Shown here piece by piece: positions 34,394-43,963 of a stretch of DNA of 64,000 nt. The notes beneath the pieces were generated by a model that was given only the letters and a program-made list of their open reading frames with translations, was not told the DNA's origin and made no database searches. The position numbers and the translations under genes were made by a program. The DNA comes from Lytechinus pictus. Taxonomy: Eukaryota; Echinodermata; Echinoidea; Temnopleuroida; Toxopneustidae. The stretch lies in contig NC_087257.1 in NCBI RefSeq assembly GCF_037042905.1, positions 21,244,501 through 21,308,500 on the forward strand, written 5' to 3'. The stretch's first letter is position 1. Each line of letters begins with the position of its first letter.

Positions 34394-36717
34394 CATGGGT
34401 GTCGATCGGTATTCTTGGTTGGGGGGGATGATTGACACAGATGTTCTTGTGGATGGGGATCTTTAAACATTACCCCCACTAAAATCACAAGTTAGGACAT
34501 TTGGGAGTGGTTCACGGCATTGGGGGGGGGGGGGGGGGGTACCAGCAAAATTTTGGAGTCACTTAGTGCCAGTTGCCAGGTATACTGACCTAATATGGAC
34601 ATTTTAAGGACAGGGCCATTAAATGGATATGTATCTCACTGCTCAAATAATGCGAGCGCGAAGCGCGAGCTGAAAATTTTTGATATGCAGACCAAAAAAG
34701 GACATTATAAGCAAATTTTTGTAATCATGATACATACCTGTCTCGCTAAACAAACAATGCGAGCGCGAAGCGCGAGCTGAAATTTTTGTAAATATTTACC
34801 CCAAACAAGGACATGTAAAGGACTTTATTTTAGGAATCCATTAAGAGTATACATATCTCATCATAGTCATCTAATGCGAGTGCAAAGCGCTTGGTGATTT
34901 TGCTACATCTAAACACATGAAGCACTTTTTGTAGTCATTGTTATCATGATAATACGCATCTCACTCATCAAATATTGCGAGCGCGAAGCGTGAGCTGAAA
35001 ATTTAGGATATTCAGACCTGAAGAGAGGCATTTTAAGGCCTGTTTGTAAGAATTCACTAAGACCATACGATACGTATTTCACTAAACAAATGATGCGATC
35101 GAAAATTGTTGATATTCAGATCAGAAAAAGGGACATTTTAAGGACTGATTTTTAGGAATTCATGAAGAGCAGTCATATCTCACCAATCTACTAGTGCGAA
35201 CGTAAGCACGGACAGGAAATGTTTTCTATTAATACCTTAAAATGGGACAATCACTTTAAGTAGTCATGAAAAAGAACCATATGTCACTACATAAAACAAT
35301 AATAGGTCGAAGTGCGAGGAAATATATTTGGTGTATATTGACTTAAAAACGTTAAACAGACAATGCGAGTACCGGGAACAATGAAGAAATCTAGACCTGA
35401 GCAAAATAAAGTTATGAAAAAATGTTTCTTATGTATTATAACATAACATTATTATAATATAACATTATAATGAACAATAATTTCTTCATTCCCACTACGT
35501 TTCTCTTCCTTTCTCCTCTTCCCCGTTTTTTTGTTTGCCAGCCGATTGGGGGGCACGTGCCCCCATGCCCCCCCCCCCGTAGTTACGCCACTGTGTTTTT
35601 GGAAATTCTTTCATTATTGCAGTGTACTGTACTTATAATTTTTTTTTGAAAATTCAATTTGTGTTACAAGTAAGCCTATTCTAAACTCATACGAAAGAAA
35701 AAATGACAAAAATTGTCTGGACCATGTACAAAGTGACCTGTTTATTGGACATGATGTATACAACTTCTCTCTTAAATCTAACCCGACTGGCGATATCTTT
35801 TTTCTTCTTAATGCATGATGATAAAATGCAGATTCGGACAAATTAAGACTAGCACAAATTACAAACTGTGTGGCTTCTCGTGCGCAATCGGGCTTACCGC
35901 CATTCCTTAGACGATTTTAACCCTGGATTTTAACATGTTTTAAATGCTTTATAAGTGCATAAAGCAAAAACAAACATAAAAACAATCAAAACTCAACTGT
36001 CATGTTATGATATTTCTCCAACATTTTCTTGAACCATCAGTGTGTAATATCAGCTAATATATGTGTTAAAATGAAATTTACGTACCGCATGAGTGTGCTC
36101 ATATAGAATGCAAAACTGTCATCCCTTTCCAAACTCAAAAGAGATTTCTTTTTGCCAAAATAAGAAAGAGCCAATCAAGTTTAGTTGTTCAAGTCCATAA
36201 CAATAACAAGAATAACATGGGGGAAAAAATCCGATGTTCATATCCGAAGATACGCTTTAGAGAGAAATGAATGATTATTCTTTCTGAAACCATTAATTGA
36301 TTTCACTTATTAAAAATTGTAAAAATATGATCATATTACCACTGGTGGGATGGAACACCCTATCAACAAAAGTTGTTTTTCGTCGGGGTCCTTTTATGTC
36401 ATGTGTTAAAAAATATCATATACGTAAACATTTCATTCTTTTTCATCCTGAACCTCCACCCATCTGTTTAAAAGTCCTGGAAAAGAACGTTTTTATTTAA
36501 TAACAATATACACAAATTGCGAGGGAAACAAACTGATTGATGGCATACTATAATCATCACTATAATCATCATGATCAAACCTTTACATTTTTCATCATCG
36601 TTATTATAAATTTTCTACCCTAAATTATTGGGGGGATGATAATACAGGCCATCCCCCCACTTGAAATATTGGGGGGGGGGGATATATCCCCCCATCCCCC
36701 CGTGATCGACACCCATG
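34394..36717. mobile_element. Nested hAT-like element 1 in E6
   Basis: Same inverted ends and GTGTACGT flanks as in E3. It holds an 18-G run at 34522-34539. Confidence 0.85.
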
Positions 36718-37010
36718 GTGTACGTTGGCATACCTCGGGATTTGTCATCCGTGTTTGAAAGACATGCCTGAGCGATTTAGTCCTTTTCGATCTACATCGA
36801 GCCAATCATGGAGCAATTTAATGTTTAGGCATTTGAATAATAGTCCCTTTCACACCTGAACGCGTTGGTCCTGTAACGGTCTTGTGCAGGCTTCTGCATA
36901 AAATTAAAGTCCTAAATGATTTGAAAATCGTCTTTTCTCAGTGATGTCTGATTTTACGAATTATCACATCGTCTTTTGCATTGAATAGAATAAAACAAAT
37001 ATTAGCTTGA

Positions 37011-37071
37011 GGACCTGGGCATCGATCTCAGTACCTCTCGCTTATAAGCGAGCGCTCTACCACCGCTCTAC
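37011..37071 (-). pseudogene. tRNA-Ala pseudogene in E6
   Basis: Anticodon arm palindrome CTCGCTTATAAGCGAG, as in E3. Confidence 0.65.
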
Positions 37072-37080
37072 ATCATGTGG

Positions 37081-37138
37081 GAGAGATGATCAGATGACAA
37101 GATCTCGGATCCGAGATCTTGTCAACTGATCATCTCTC
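37081..37138. repeat. 58-bp palindrome in E6
   Basis: Centred on GGATCC at 37107-37112. Confidence 0.95.
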
Positions 37139-37399
37139 TTTATACTGTACTTTACTTATTTTTGAAATGTCTATTGTTACAACTGGAAATGATTTTTTAT
37201 GTATGAATATTATGTACTTTAACAGGCGGACATCGATTAAAAACTGCCTTGCCGAAAGCTTCCTTTTATTCCTTTATAAATATGTTGAAAAACAAAATAC
37301 AAATTATTATGAAATAAGGTCTTTTACATTCAAAGTTATTATGGCATTTCAAATACGTCTTTAAGTTTCCAGTGTTAACGACTCCACCGCCGCCGTTGG

Positions 37400-37741
37400 C
37401 AAGTGCGGAAATCTCTCCCCAAAGTACCCCCTAATTTTCCAGCCCCTGGTCCCCCCCCGGACCAGGGGCTGGAAAATTTGACAAGTAAAATAAAGGAAAA
37501 GTTATAACCCCAAATGTAAGGCCGTTTCTACCAAAATAAATTTGACAAGCAAAAATAAAGTTATCACTCCAAATTCAAGGCCGTTTCTTCCAAAATGCAC
37601 GTATTACTTTGATTTTGAATGATGTATTTCTTTCCATCATAAAATACCAAAAAATAGTAGGGGGCATTTGATGTTGTGTCCCCCCTACTATTTTAGGTAG
37701 GGGGACGCGTCCCCCTGTCCCTCCTGGGATTTCCGCCCATG
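37400..37741. mobile_element. Nested hAT-like element 2 in E6, with inverted duplication
   Basis: Same ends as in E3. The G-run next to ACCAGGGGCTGG is replaced by an inverted copy: 20-bp arms at 37433-37452 and 37459-37478 around six C. Confidence 0.75.
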
Positions 37742-37968
37742 GCCATTGGGGAAAAGGGTGCATTTGTCTTGTTTCTGATATATATCGGGAAATTATTTTG
37801 TGCTCGTAACAACTGCCAATTATTGATGCCTGAATATGGTTAAATGACAAAACGGCTTGCAATAAATCTACGTCGGCATATCGTGGCAAAGTCGTTCAGG
37901 TGTGATAGATTCTTTACCAACTAAATCACTTCATATAAATCAAGACTGTCTTCAGAGTTCTTTAAGAA

Positions 37969-38041
37969 GGGGGACTAGCTCAAGTGGTAGAGCGCTCGAT
38001 TTGCATTCGAGAAGTACTGGGATCGATACCCAGGTTCTCCA
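37969..38041 (+). tRNA. tRNA-Ala(UGC)
   Basis: Mismatch-free cloverleaf, identical to 21507-21579, with a T7 run 5 nt downstream. It is the last tRNA of the array. Confidence 0.8.
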
Positions 38042-38148
38042 ACTAATTTTTTTAGTTCAGTTCTAAAGAACATGTGGCATGCGTTAATGAAAACATAGCT
38101 ATCCAGGCCTCACCACAGGAGACGTCGTAAAGCCACCACACACCTTAA
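38042..38148. other. Right flank of the array
   Basis: Matches 15297-15404 and ends at CCACCACACACCT, where a TTAA-flanked element starts. Confidence 0.6.
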
Positions 38149-38531
38149 GAGTGGTCCACGATCCGACTTTAGAACAAAATCACATTTTGCTCTTTTTCTG
38201 AAAATATGAGTGAAAAGTATCTCTTTATTTGAGGTTCAAACTTAGCTGTAGGAATAATAATATAAAAATTGTGGATGATTGAAGCATCTATTTGGGAGTA
38301 AAGGCCAAATTGGTTTCAAATCGTAGCCAATCGTACGATATCATTGTTATGACGTCATTACGACTCGAAATTCTATTCGCTTTTATTTTATAAGGATTGT
38401 AGCATAGTCACAAATTTTAACATAAGTATTAGTATGATAATTAAAAACTTTACACAGTGAGACGTTCAATGTCTCAATATAAAATCTAAATTCTATTACT
38501 TTTTATTCCAAAATCGGGTCGCAGACCACTC
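38149..38531. mobile_element. 383-bp inverted-repeat element, TTAA target duplication
   Basis: TTAA at 38145-38148 and 38532-38535 flanks inverted ends GAGTGGTCCACGATCCGAC and GTCGCAGACCACTC. AT-rich interior, no coding sequence. TTAA flanks suit piggyBac- or Kolobok-type transposases. Confidence 0.75.
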
Positions 38532-38626
38532 TTAATGTGTGCGAGGGCCTTTAGTTTAGGAGCCAGAAGGGTGAGCCTAGCTGAAAAGGTTACCAATTTT
38601 CATCTTCATAGCAATATTGCGAAATA

Positions 38627-38773
38627 CCTCAGTCACATTTGCTTCACGGCGGCCATACGGCGAGTCGAAAACAGCCGTTTTATTCATTTTTATTCAAACC
38701 ACTTAATAAAATGTTTAAACGGCACCTGTTTCCAACTCGCAGTACGGCCGCCGTAGACCAAATGTGAATGAGG
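38627..38773. mobile_element. 147-bp hairpin MITE with TA flanks
   Basis: Almost the whole element is one imperfect inverted repeat: CCTCAGTCACATTTG... with ACGGCGGCC(A/G)TAC in both arms. It is flanked by TA (38625-38626 and 38774-38775), as for Tc1/mariner-type insertions. Confidence 0.7.
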
Positions 38774-38827
38774 TATTAGTCAGGGAGTATTAGTCATAGG
38801 GGCGAAGGGCCTTGCCCCCTCCCCGCT

Positions 38828-39053
38828 ACCAAAAGAAAAAAGGAGAGAAAGAGAGAGGGAAAGATGGGGAAGGAAAAGAAGAAAAAGAGAGAGAGGAAGG
38901 GGGAGAAGAGAAGAAAAACAGAGAGAGAGGAAGAGGGGAAGAAAAGAAGAAAAAAGAGAGGAAGAGAAGAAAAAAGGAGAGAGGAAGAGGGGTGAAGAAG
39001 AGAAGAAGATAGAGGGAGAGAGAGAGAGGGAGAGAGAGAGAGAGAGGGGGGAA
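38828..39053. repeat. (GA)n-rich purine tract
   Basis: About 225 bp of almost pure A/G on the plus strand. The open frames across it are low-complexity artefacts. Confidence 0.95.
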
Positions 39054-39076
39054 ATAACTAATAAATAAGCGGGAAG

Positions 39077-39607
39077 TGCCAAATGGATGTTTCGCGGGCG
39101 GGCGCCGATTAATGTTCGAATTAGGGAGCGCAAAATTGATGACCGAACCAAGGGGGGGGGGGCGCCAAATCAATGTTCGGACTAGGGACGTCAAATTGAT
39201 GTTCAAACTAGGGGGCGCCAAGTTGATGTTCGAACTAATTATGGAACAAGCCAAAGGGAGGGGCGCCGAATTGATCTGATGGCCACGGTAAATAATATAT
39301 CTGTAAAGCGCTTAGAGACGTTGTTTTGATGTGTTAAGCGATGTATAAAAATTGACTATTATTATTGATGTTCGGGGCGCCGAATTGACGTTCGAACCAG
39401 GGGGCACTGGATTAATGTTTGAACTATGGGAGCGCCGAAATTGATGTTCGAACTAGGGGGCACTGAATCGATGTTCGAACTAGGAGGCGCCAATTTGATG
39501 TTTGAACTTGAGGACGCCGAATTGATGTTCGAACGAGGAAGCGCCAAACTGACGTTTGACCTTCTCAGCGCCAATTTGATGTTTAAACGGAGCGCCTAAT
39601 TCAGCGC
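39077..39607. repeat. Minisatellite GGCGCCGAATTGATGTTCGAAC, ~28-30 bp
   Basis: About 16 degenerate units, each with GGCGCC (or AGCGCC) then AATTGATGTTCGAAC and AGGG. It is interrupted by a SINE tail at 39276-39363. Confidence 0.9.
39276..39363 (+). mobile_element. 5'-truncated SINE inserted in the minisatellite
   Basis: TGTAAAGCGCTTAGAGAC and GTTAAGCGATGTATAAAAAT, then an ATT-repeat tail. ATTGAT is duplicated at 39270-39275 and 39364-39369, a likely target duplication. Confidence 0.7.
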
Positions 39608-40587
39608 CAAATAATTGTTCATGATTATAAACAACTGCTCAGAATATTAGATTTCATATCAAATAAATTATAAAGAAAAAATAGGTCGCGTTATTTCTTT
39701 CTGACCTATCTTGATATCTTGTGTGTAAGAACAAACCTAAATTGTTGTTAAAACTTTCGAAAGGAATGCCCCCTAAAATCAGCTTTTGAGGCCAATCGGG
39801 GAAAATGTGAATGAAAATATTTTTTCTGCCAACTCCCCCCCCCCCCTCATTGGCAAAGGCTGGATCGGCCCCTGAGTAAGGATTTTTAACTTGCACATAT
39901 GCACTCAGTGCATTTGCATTTTATTATTAGATGTGTATTCTGTTCATTATAATGTTTGCCTGCATGGCGGGTAGGGAGGAGACGCCATTTTTCTAAAAGT
40001 ACACAGGAGTGCCAAAATCAGGTCAAATTTGACCCCTCCCTACAAAATTCTGGATCCGCGCCTGGCCACGGCAGTGAAGTGATACGATATTTAACTAATT
40101 CTCACAACTTATTTTATCATATAATTTGTACAGGGGCCGCGGAACGGTTTTCAAAGGGGGGCTGACCATGCAAAAAGTCACAACAATATGGTCTTTTATA
40201 AGTTTTTGTTCACGGTTTTGAAAAATAGTAGGGGGATGAATTCCAATTTGTTAGGTACTCATTCTCAGGAAATTGGCTCATCTATCTTTCCAACAAAACA
40301 TCTACTACCCAACTTTTAACCTTTCAAGCAAAATCTCAAAGGTTAGATCACGTTATGAATGAATATTTTACTATTTTGGGCTAAAAAAAAAACACTTAAA
40401 AGCTGCAAAACAATCATGAGCCAAAGGTTAATACAAAATACCATTATAATCTATCAAAATCTTCCTCTTAAATCTTAAAAAAATAATGTTGAAAATAACC
40501 AAATTTGGGACTCGAGTCACTCGAGAGTCATCCCCCAAGAAAAAAAAAACACCTCTCTGGATTTATTTATCAATAAATGTTTTTATT
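39608..40587. other. No gene; poly-C/poly-G interspersed repeat pieces
   Basis: 39836-39870 has a C-run then CTCATTGGCAAAGGCTGGAT. 40130-40185 has GGGGCCGCGGAACGG, TTTTCAAAGGGGGGCTGACC and then CATGCAAAAAGTC. The second matches, in reverse, 53934-53990, and loosely the poly-G parts of spacer S. No gene seen. Confidence 0.5.
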
Positions 40588-40772
40588 ATTATGTTTACAT
40601 GGCAGAGCCATAATGAGGATATAGAGACATTTAGGTGCAAAAGAAAACTCAAGATTCTCAGAAGCCTACTGGAACTTATTTTTGGAAGCTCCTCCAGATG
40701 CCTTCTTATATTGTTTATAAGGCAATTATTAGATCGCTAATGGATTGTGGTTTAAGGCATATAGTGCATCCC
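40588..40772 (+). pseudogene. Broken LINE reverse transcriptase fragment
   Basis: The translated piece TWQSHNEDIETFRCKRKL then KILRSL and FGSSSRCLL matches the C-terminal end of the reverse transcriptase of non-LTR retrotransposons, where a W.SHI.D....K.KL.ILR motif is typical. After a frame change near 40710 the match goes on as YKAIIRSLMDCG, another LINE hallmark. It has at least one frameshift and no flanking RT or endonuclease domain, so it is a dead fragment. The clade is not determined. Confidence 0.65.
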
Positions 40773-40883
40773 CAATAATAAAATCATAATCAGACATGTT
40801 AGATGCAATTTAATATCAATCTCAAAGGACTTGTGCTGGAGGGCTCCCTCTTACTTCACTTGAGGCCGAAAAGCATGACTAAC

Positions 40884-41100
40884 TGGGCGTTGTGGCGTGC
40901 GCCTGGAATCCAAGCTGTGGGGAAGTTACAAATTGATGCAGAGGTTCGAGGTTCGAGCCCTGGTCACGTCTTTCGGATGGTGACGTTAAAGGTCGGTCCC
41001 AGACGTAAATAATCATATCTGATTGATACACGTCTGACAAAACTCAAATACACACACACACACACACACATGACGAGTGAACTCGGGGAAATGCCTCTCG
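40884..41100 (+). mobile_element. Complete SINE with a 7SL-like head
   Basis: The head TGGGCGTTGTGGCGTGCGCC, then TGGAATCCAAGCTGTGGGG, resembles the 5' Alu domain of 7SL (SRP) RNA. A B-box-like AGGTTCGAGCCC follows at 40949-40960. The body CACGTCTTTCGGATGGTGAC matches the copy at the window start, and the tail carries a (CA)n run at 41051-41070. The 7SL origin is inferred from remembered motifs. Confidence 0.65.
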
Positions 41101-43319
41101 ACCTCACACTCTAAAAAAAAGGTTTACCCAATATTGGATAAAATGGGAACATGCATGTTGGTTGGGTAAATAGAAGAAAGATACCAAATATTTTGTAAAT
41201 TTTACGCAATGTTGCGTTTAAATTTACCCTTAAAACATGCATTTTGCCAAATATGAGGTTCAAAAAAATACCCAGCAAACATGTATGTTCCCTTTCCACC
41301 CATTTTTTCCCTATCTTTTGGGGTGAATATCCGGATTTTTTTCGGGTTGTTTTTTTAATGATTTTGTTTTTTGCTTGTCAAATTTTCATTCAACTCGACC
41401 CCCCCCCCCTTCAAAAAACGCTATACTGCTCAGTGTGGCAGAAATAAAGCACCTACAGATAAGTTCAGGAAAAAGACCGAAATACATGAAGACCATCCAA
41501 TTTTTAATCATATAAAATCTTGCTGACAACTCGATTTATCCAAATCCGAAAACAACTATAAACCTTGCGGAATCCTACTAGTTTATACATTTTTCCTCCA
41601 TGGCTTTTCGAACACCCAAAGGTATAAAAAGATATCCTTATTATATATACATATTTGAAATATCTAGGTTTAGACATAAATTTTGAATGGATCCCGAGTC
41701 ACTATGATGGTCTAGTGGAAACGAAATAGCGGACACGAAAGCCAAAAAGACGTTGCACAAAAAAACTTTAACCATATGTATCGTCTTAAGTCCCTTTTCG
41801 ATCAGGCTAGAACGTATATATATATCAAAAATTTCTGCTCGCACTTTGGCTCGCAGTAATTACATACGCATCTTGCTCAGGATCACAAACATTGCCCAGA
41901 ATGTTCAACTTTCAGGACAAAATACATGGAAAAAAATAGCTCGCGCTTCGCGCTCTCTTTATTTATATAGGGCTAATGAGATTGCTTATATATGTTGTTT
42001 TATAAGAATATAGCTAAGAAGTGAGTGTTTGGACTTCCCCTTAAAGGAACAACCATCCGGCACACATCTATCTGAATTTATTTTTATGAATGACGGGTCA
42101 GGATGAACTCTCAGCTCTCTCGATTATCTGTCATTTGGCTTACCATAGACCTCACCGTATTTATGAAAAGCGTGTTCGTCTTTAAATCGTTGGGAAATTA
42201 GCATCTTCATGTTTTTTCCTGGATTTTAGCATTTCATGTTTATTTGGGTATGTGGTACTTATAAATTCCTTAAGTTATAATTTATGATTTCAAACAGTGT
42301 TCGTATCTTTGTGTAAAAAGTTGTTATACTGGTTGTTTTATAAATTGTTTTCGGCAAAAAGAATACTCGTCTCGGCCTCAGCACATCCATGACCATGGCA
42401 TGACATCGGACATGCCGACCGGAGGCGCGGCTCGATAGGCACGCCTCGCCTGGCCCAACCACGGACCGGCCCGGGCCGCGAATATTTTTTCCCTACATAG
42501 AAACGCTTTGGCACATGAATTATCCATAAGTTGAGCTAAAAAACTGAAGAGCGCAGGCGCAATAGTTCTATAGCTTCACAAATTTGTACATGAACGAATG
42601 GACGCACGAGCACACTCTTGAGTCATGACTCATGTACATAAATTAATTAATAATGGAATCCATCATCACTCAGACCATCTCCCCGCTTTCTCATGATGAT
42701 CAAGTTTCGATTTCTTCCCCTCTCTCTTGCAATCTCTCTCCCTTCCTCTCTCTTAGCACACTCTCTCGAATGAATTGACTCGCATAATGTCCTCGCGATC
42801 GCCCCCCCCCCCCCATCTAAATCTCTTCACGTCCTAGACCAAAAGCTTCAGTCTCTGTATTTTGGTTGTTCCGCTGAACTGCGTTGGCTCACTCACCAAT
42901 ACATATTTAGTCATAGACTGAAGAGCTTGGAGGCCCGTACGTAGAGACAACGTATTAGCAGTAACGTTAGATCTAACATTCGGCGGAAACCCAATTTTCT
43001 GATCGTTTTTTTGTACATAAAATGTCACATTATGAAAAAGAAATCACATCCATATTTACGAAAAAATGTTTAAAATTCAGAAATATCGTACATTAGACCG
43101 CAGTTACCGCTAATTCCTTTCAAATGATGATCAAAACATCGTCATCTTCAATCCTTTCGTTGGTCAACGTAAGTTGCCATCTTTGATGATGTCATCATCC
43201 TTACAGACGTATTTACCAATACCAGTCGCTATATATCGCGATTTGTGCCGCTGCTTTGCGCTTGTACATGTGCGTGCGTTCGGAACTTGTCGCTCGCATT
43301 GATTGGCCAGGAGCTTTGA
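41101..43319. other. No gene recognised
   Basis: 41115-41280 has inverted phrases (TTTACCCAATATTGG, GTTGGGTAAA, ATGCATGTTGG) suggesting a decayed small element. 41938-41957 is a reverse GCTCGCGCTTCGCGCTC satellite core. 42395-42480 is GC-rich. No coding region seen. Confidence 0.45.
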
Positions 43320-43963
43320 GCTATATGAGGTTCACCAAACTTCTACACAGAATTTTGAAATTTTGCCTAGAACAATTTTTATGCTAATTTATGCGAAATT
43401 AATTTATTCATATTTTTAAAAATTCACATAAAATGCTTTTTCTTCTTTAATTGTTGACCGATTTTGATTTTTTTTTCTGGTAGAACTTCATGAGGTTCAC
43501 CAAACTTCTACACAGAATTTTGACATTTTCAGTAGAAAATTATTTATGCTAATTTATGCAAAATTTATTCATAAATCACAAAAAATGCCTCTTCAATATT
43601 TGTTGACAGATTTTGATTTTTTTCTTCCATCTGGTAGAGCTGCATGAGGTACACCAAACTTGTACACAAAATTTTGAAATTTTGTCTGGAAAATTATTTA
43701 TGCTAATTTATGCAAAATTTATTCATAAATCACAAAAAATGTTTTTTCTTCATTTGTTGATCAATTTCAATTTTGTTTGCTTTATATGATAGCTCGAGGT
43801 GGTGATACAAAATTTCAACACAGAATTTTGAAATTCATTAAATATGCTAATTTATTCATATATTTTCAAAACTCACAAAAATTACTTATTTATTTGTTGA
43901 TTGATTTTGATTATTTTTGTTCCATCTGAGAGCTACATGAGGTTCAGCAAGGTTCTACACAGA
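43320..43963 (+). repeat. Decaying ~143-165 bp tandem repeat
   Basis: GAGGTTCACCAAACTTCTAC starts units near 43327, 43492, 43646, 43796 and 43939. Each goes on to ACAGAATTTTGAAATTT, TTATGCTAATTTATGC and TTGATTTT. A sixth unit is split by the element at 43964-46362 and resumes at 46363-46490. Confidence 0.85.

Larger units (their letters stand above)
34002..38041. mobile_element. Element E6: long form, last unit
   Basis: It shares with E3 the ATGGTGTACGT junction and the intact plus tRNA. Unlike E3-E5 it has only one copy of the ~30-bp ATGGCATTTCAAATACGTCT segment (37340), as E1 does. Nested elements are at 34394-36717 and 37400-37741; the latter carries a new inverted duplication. Confidence 0.85.

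Noticed and set aside
20652-37889. Small open frames repeated at ~5.5-kb intervals (for example 20652-20927, 21113-21427, 22378-22716 and their copies)
   Set aside because: They recur because the DNA is duplicated. They overlap palindromes, tRNA and nested-element parts, and show no domain or sign of selection.
38812-39254. Open frames of 66-142 codons across the purine tract
   Set aside because: Low-complexity translation of (GA)n.
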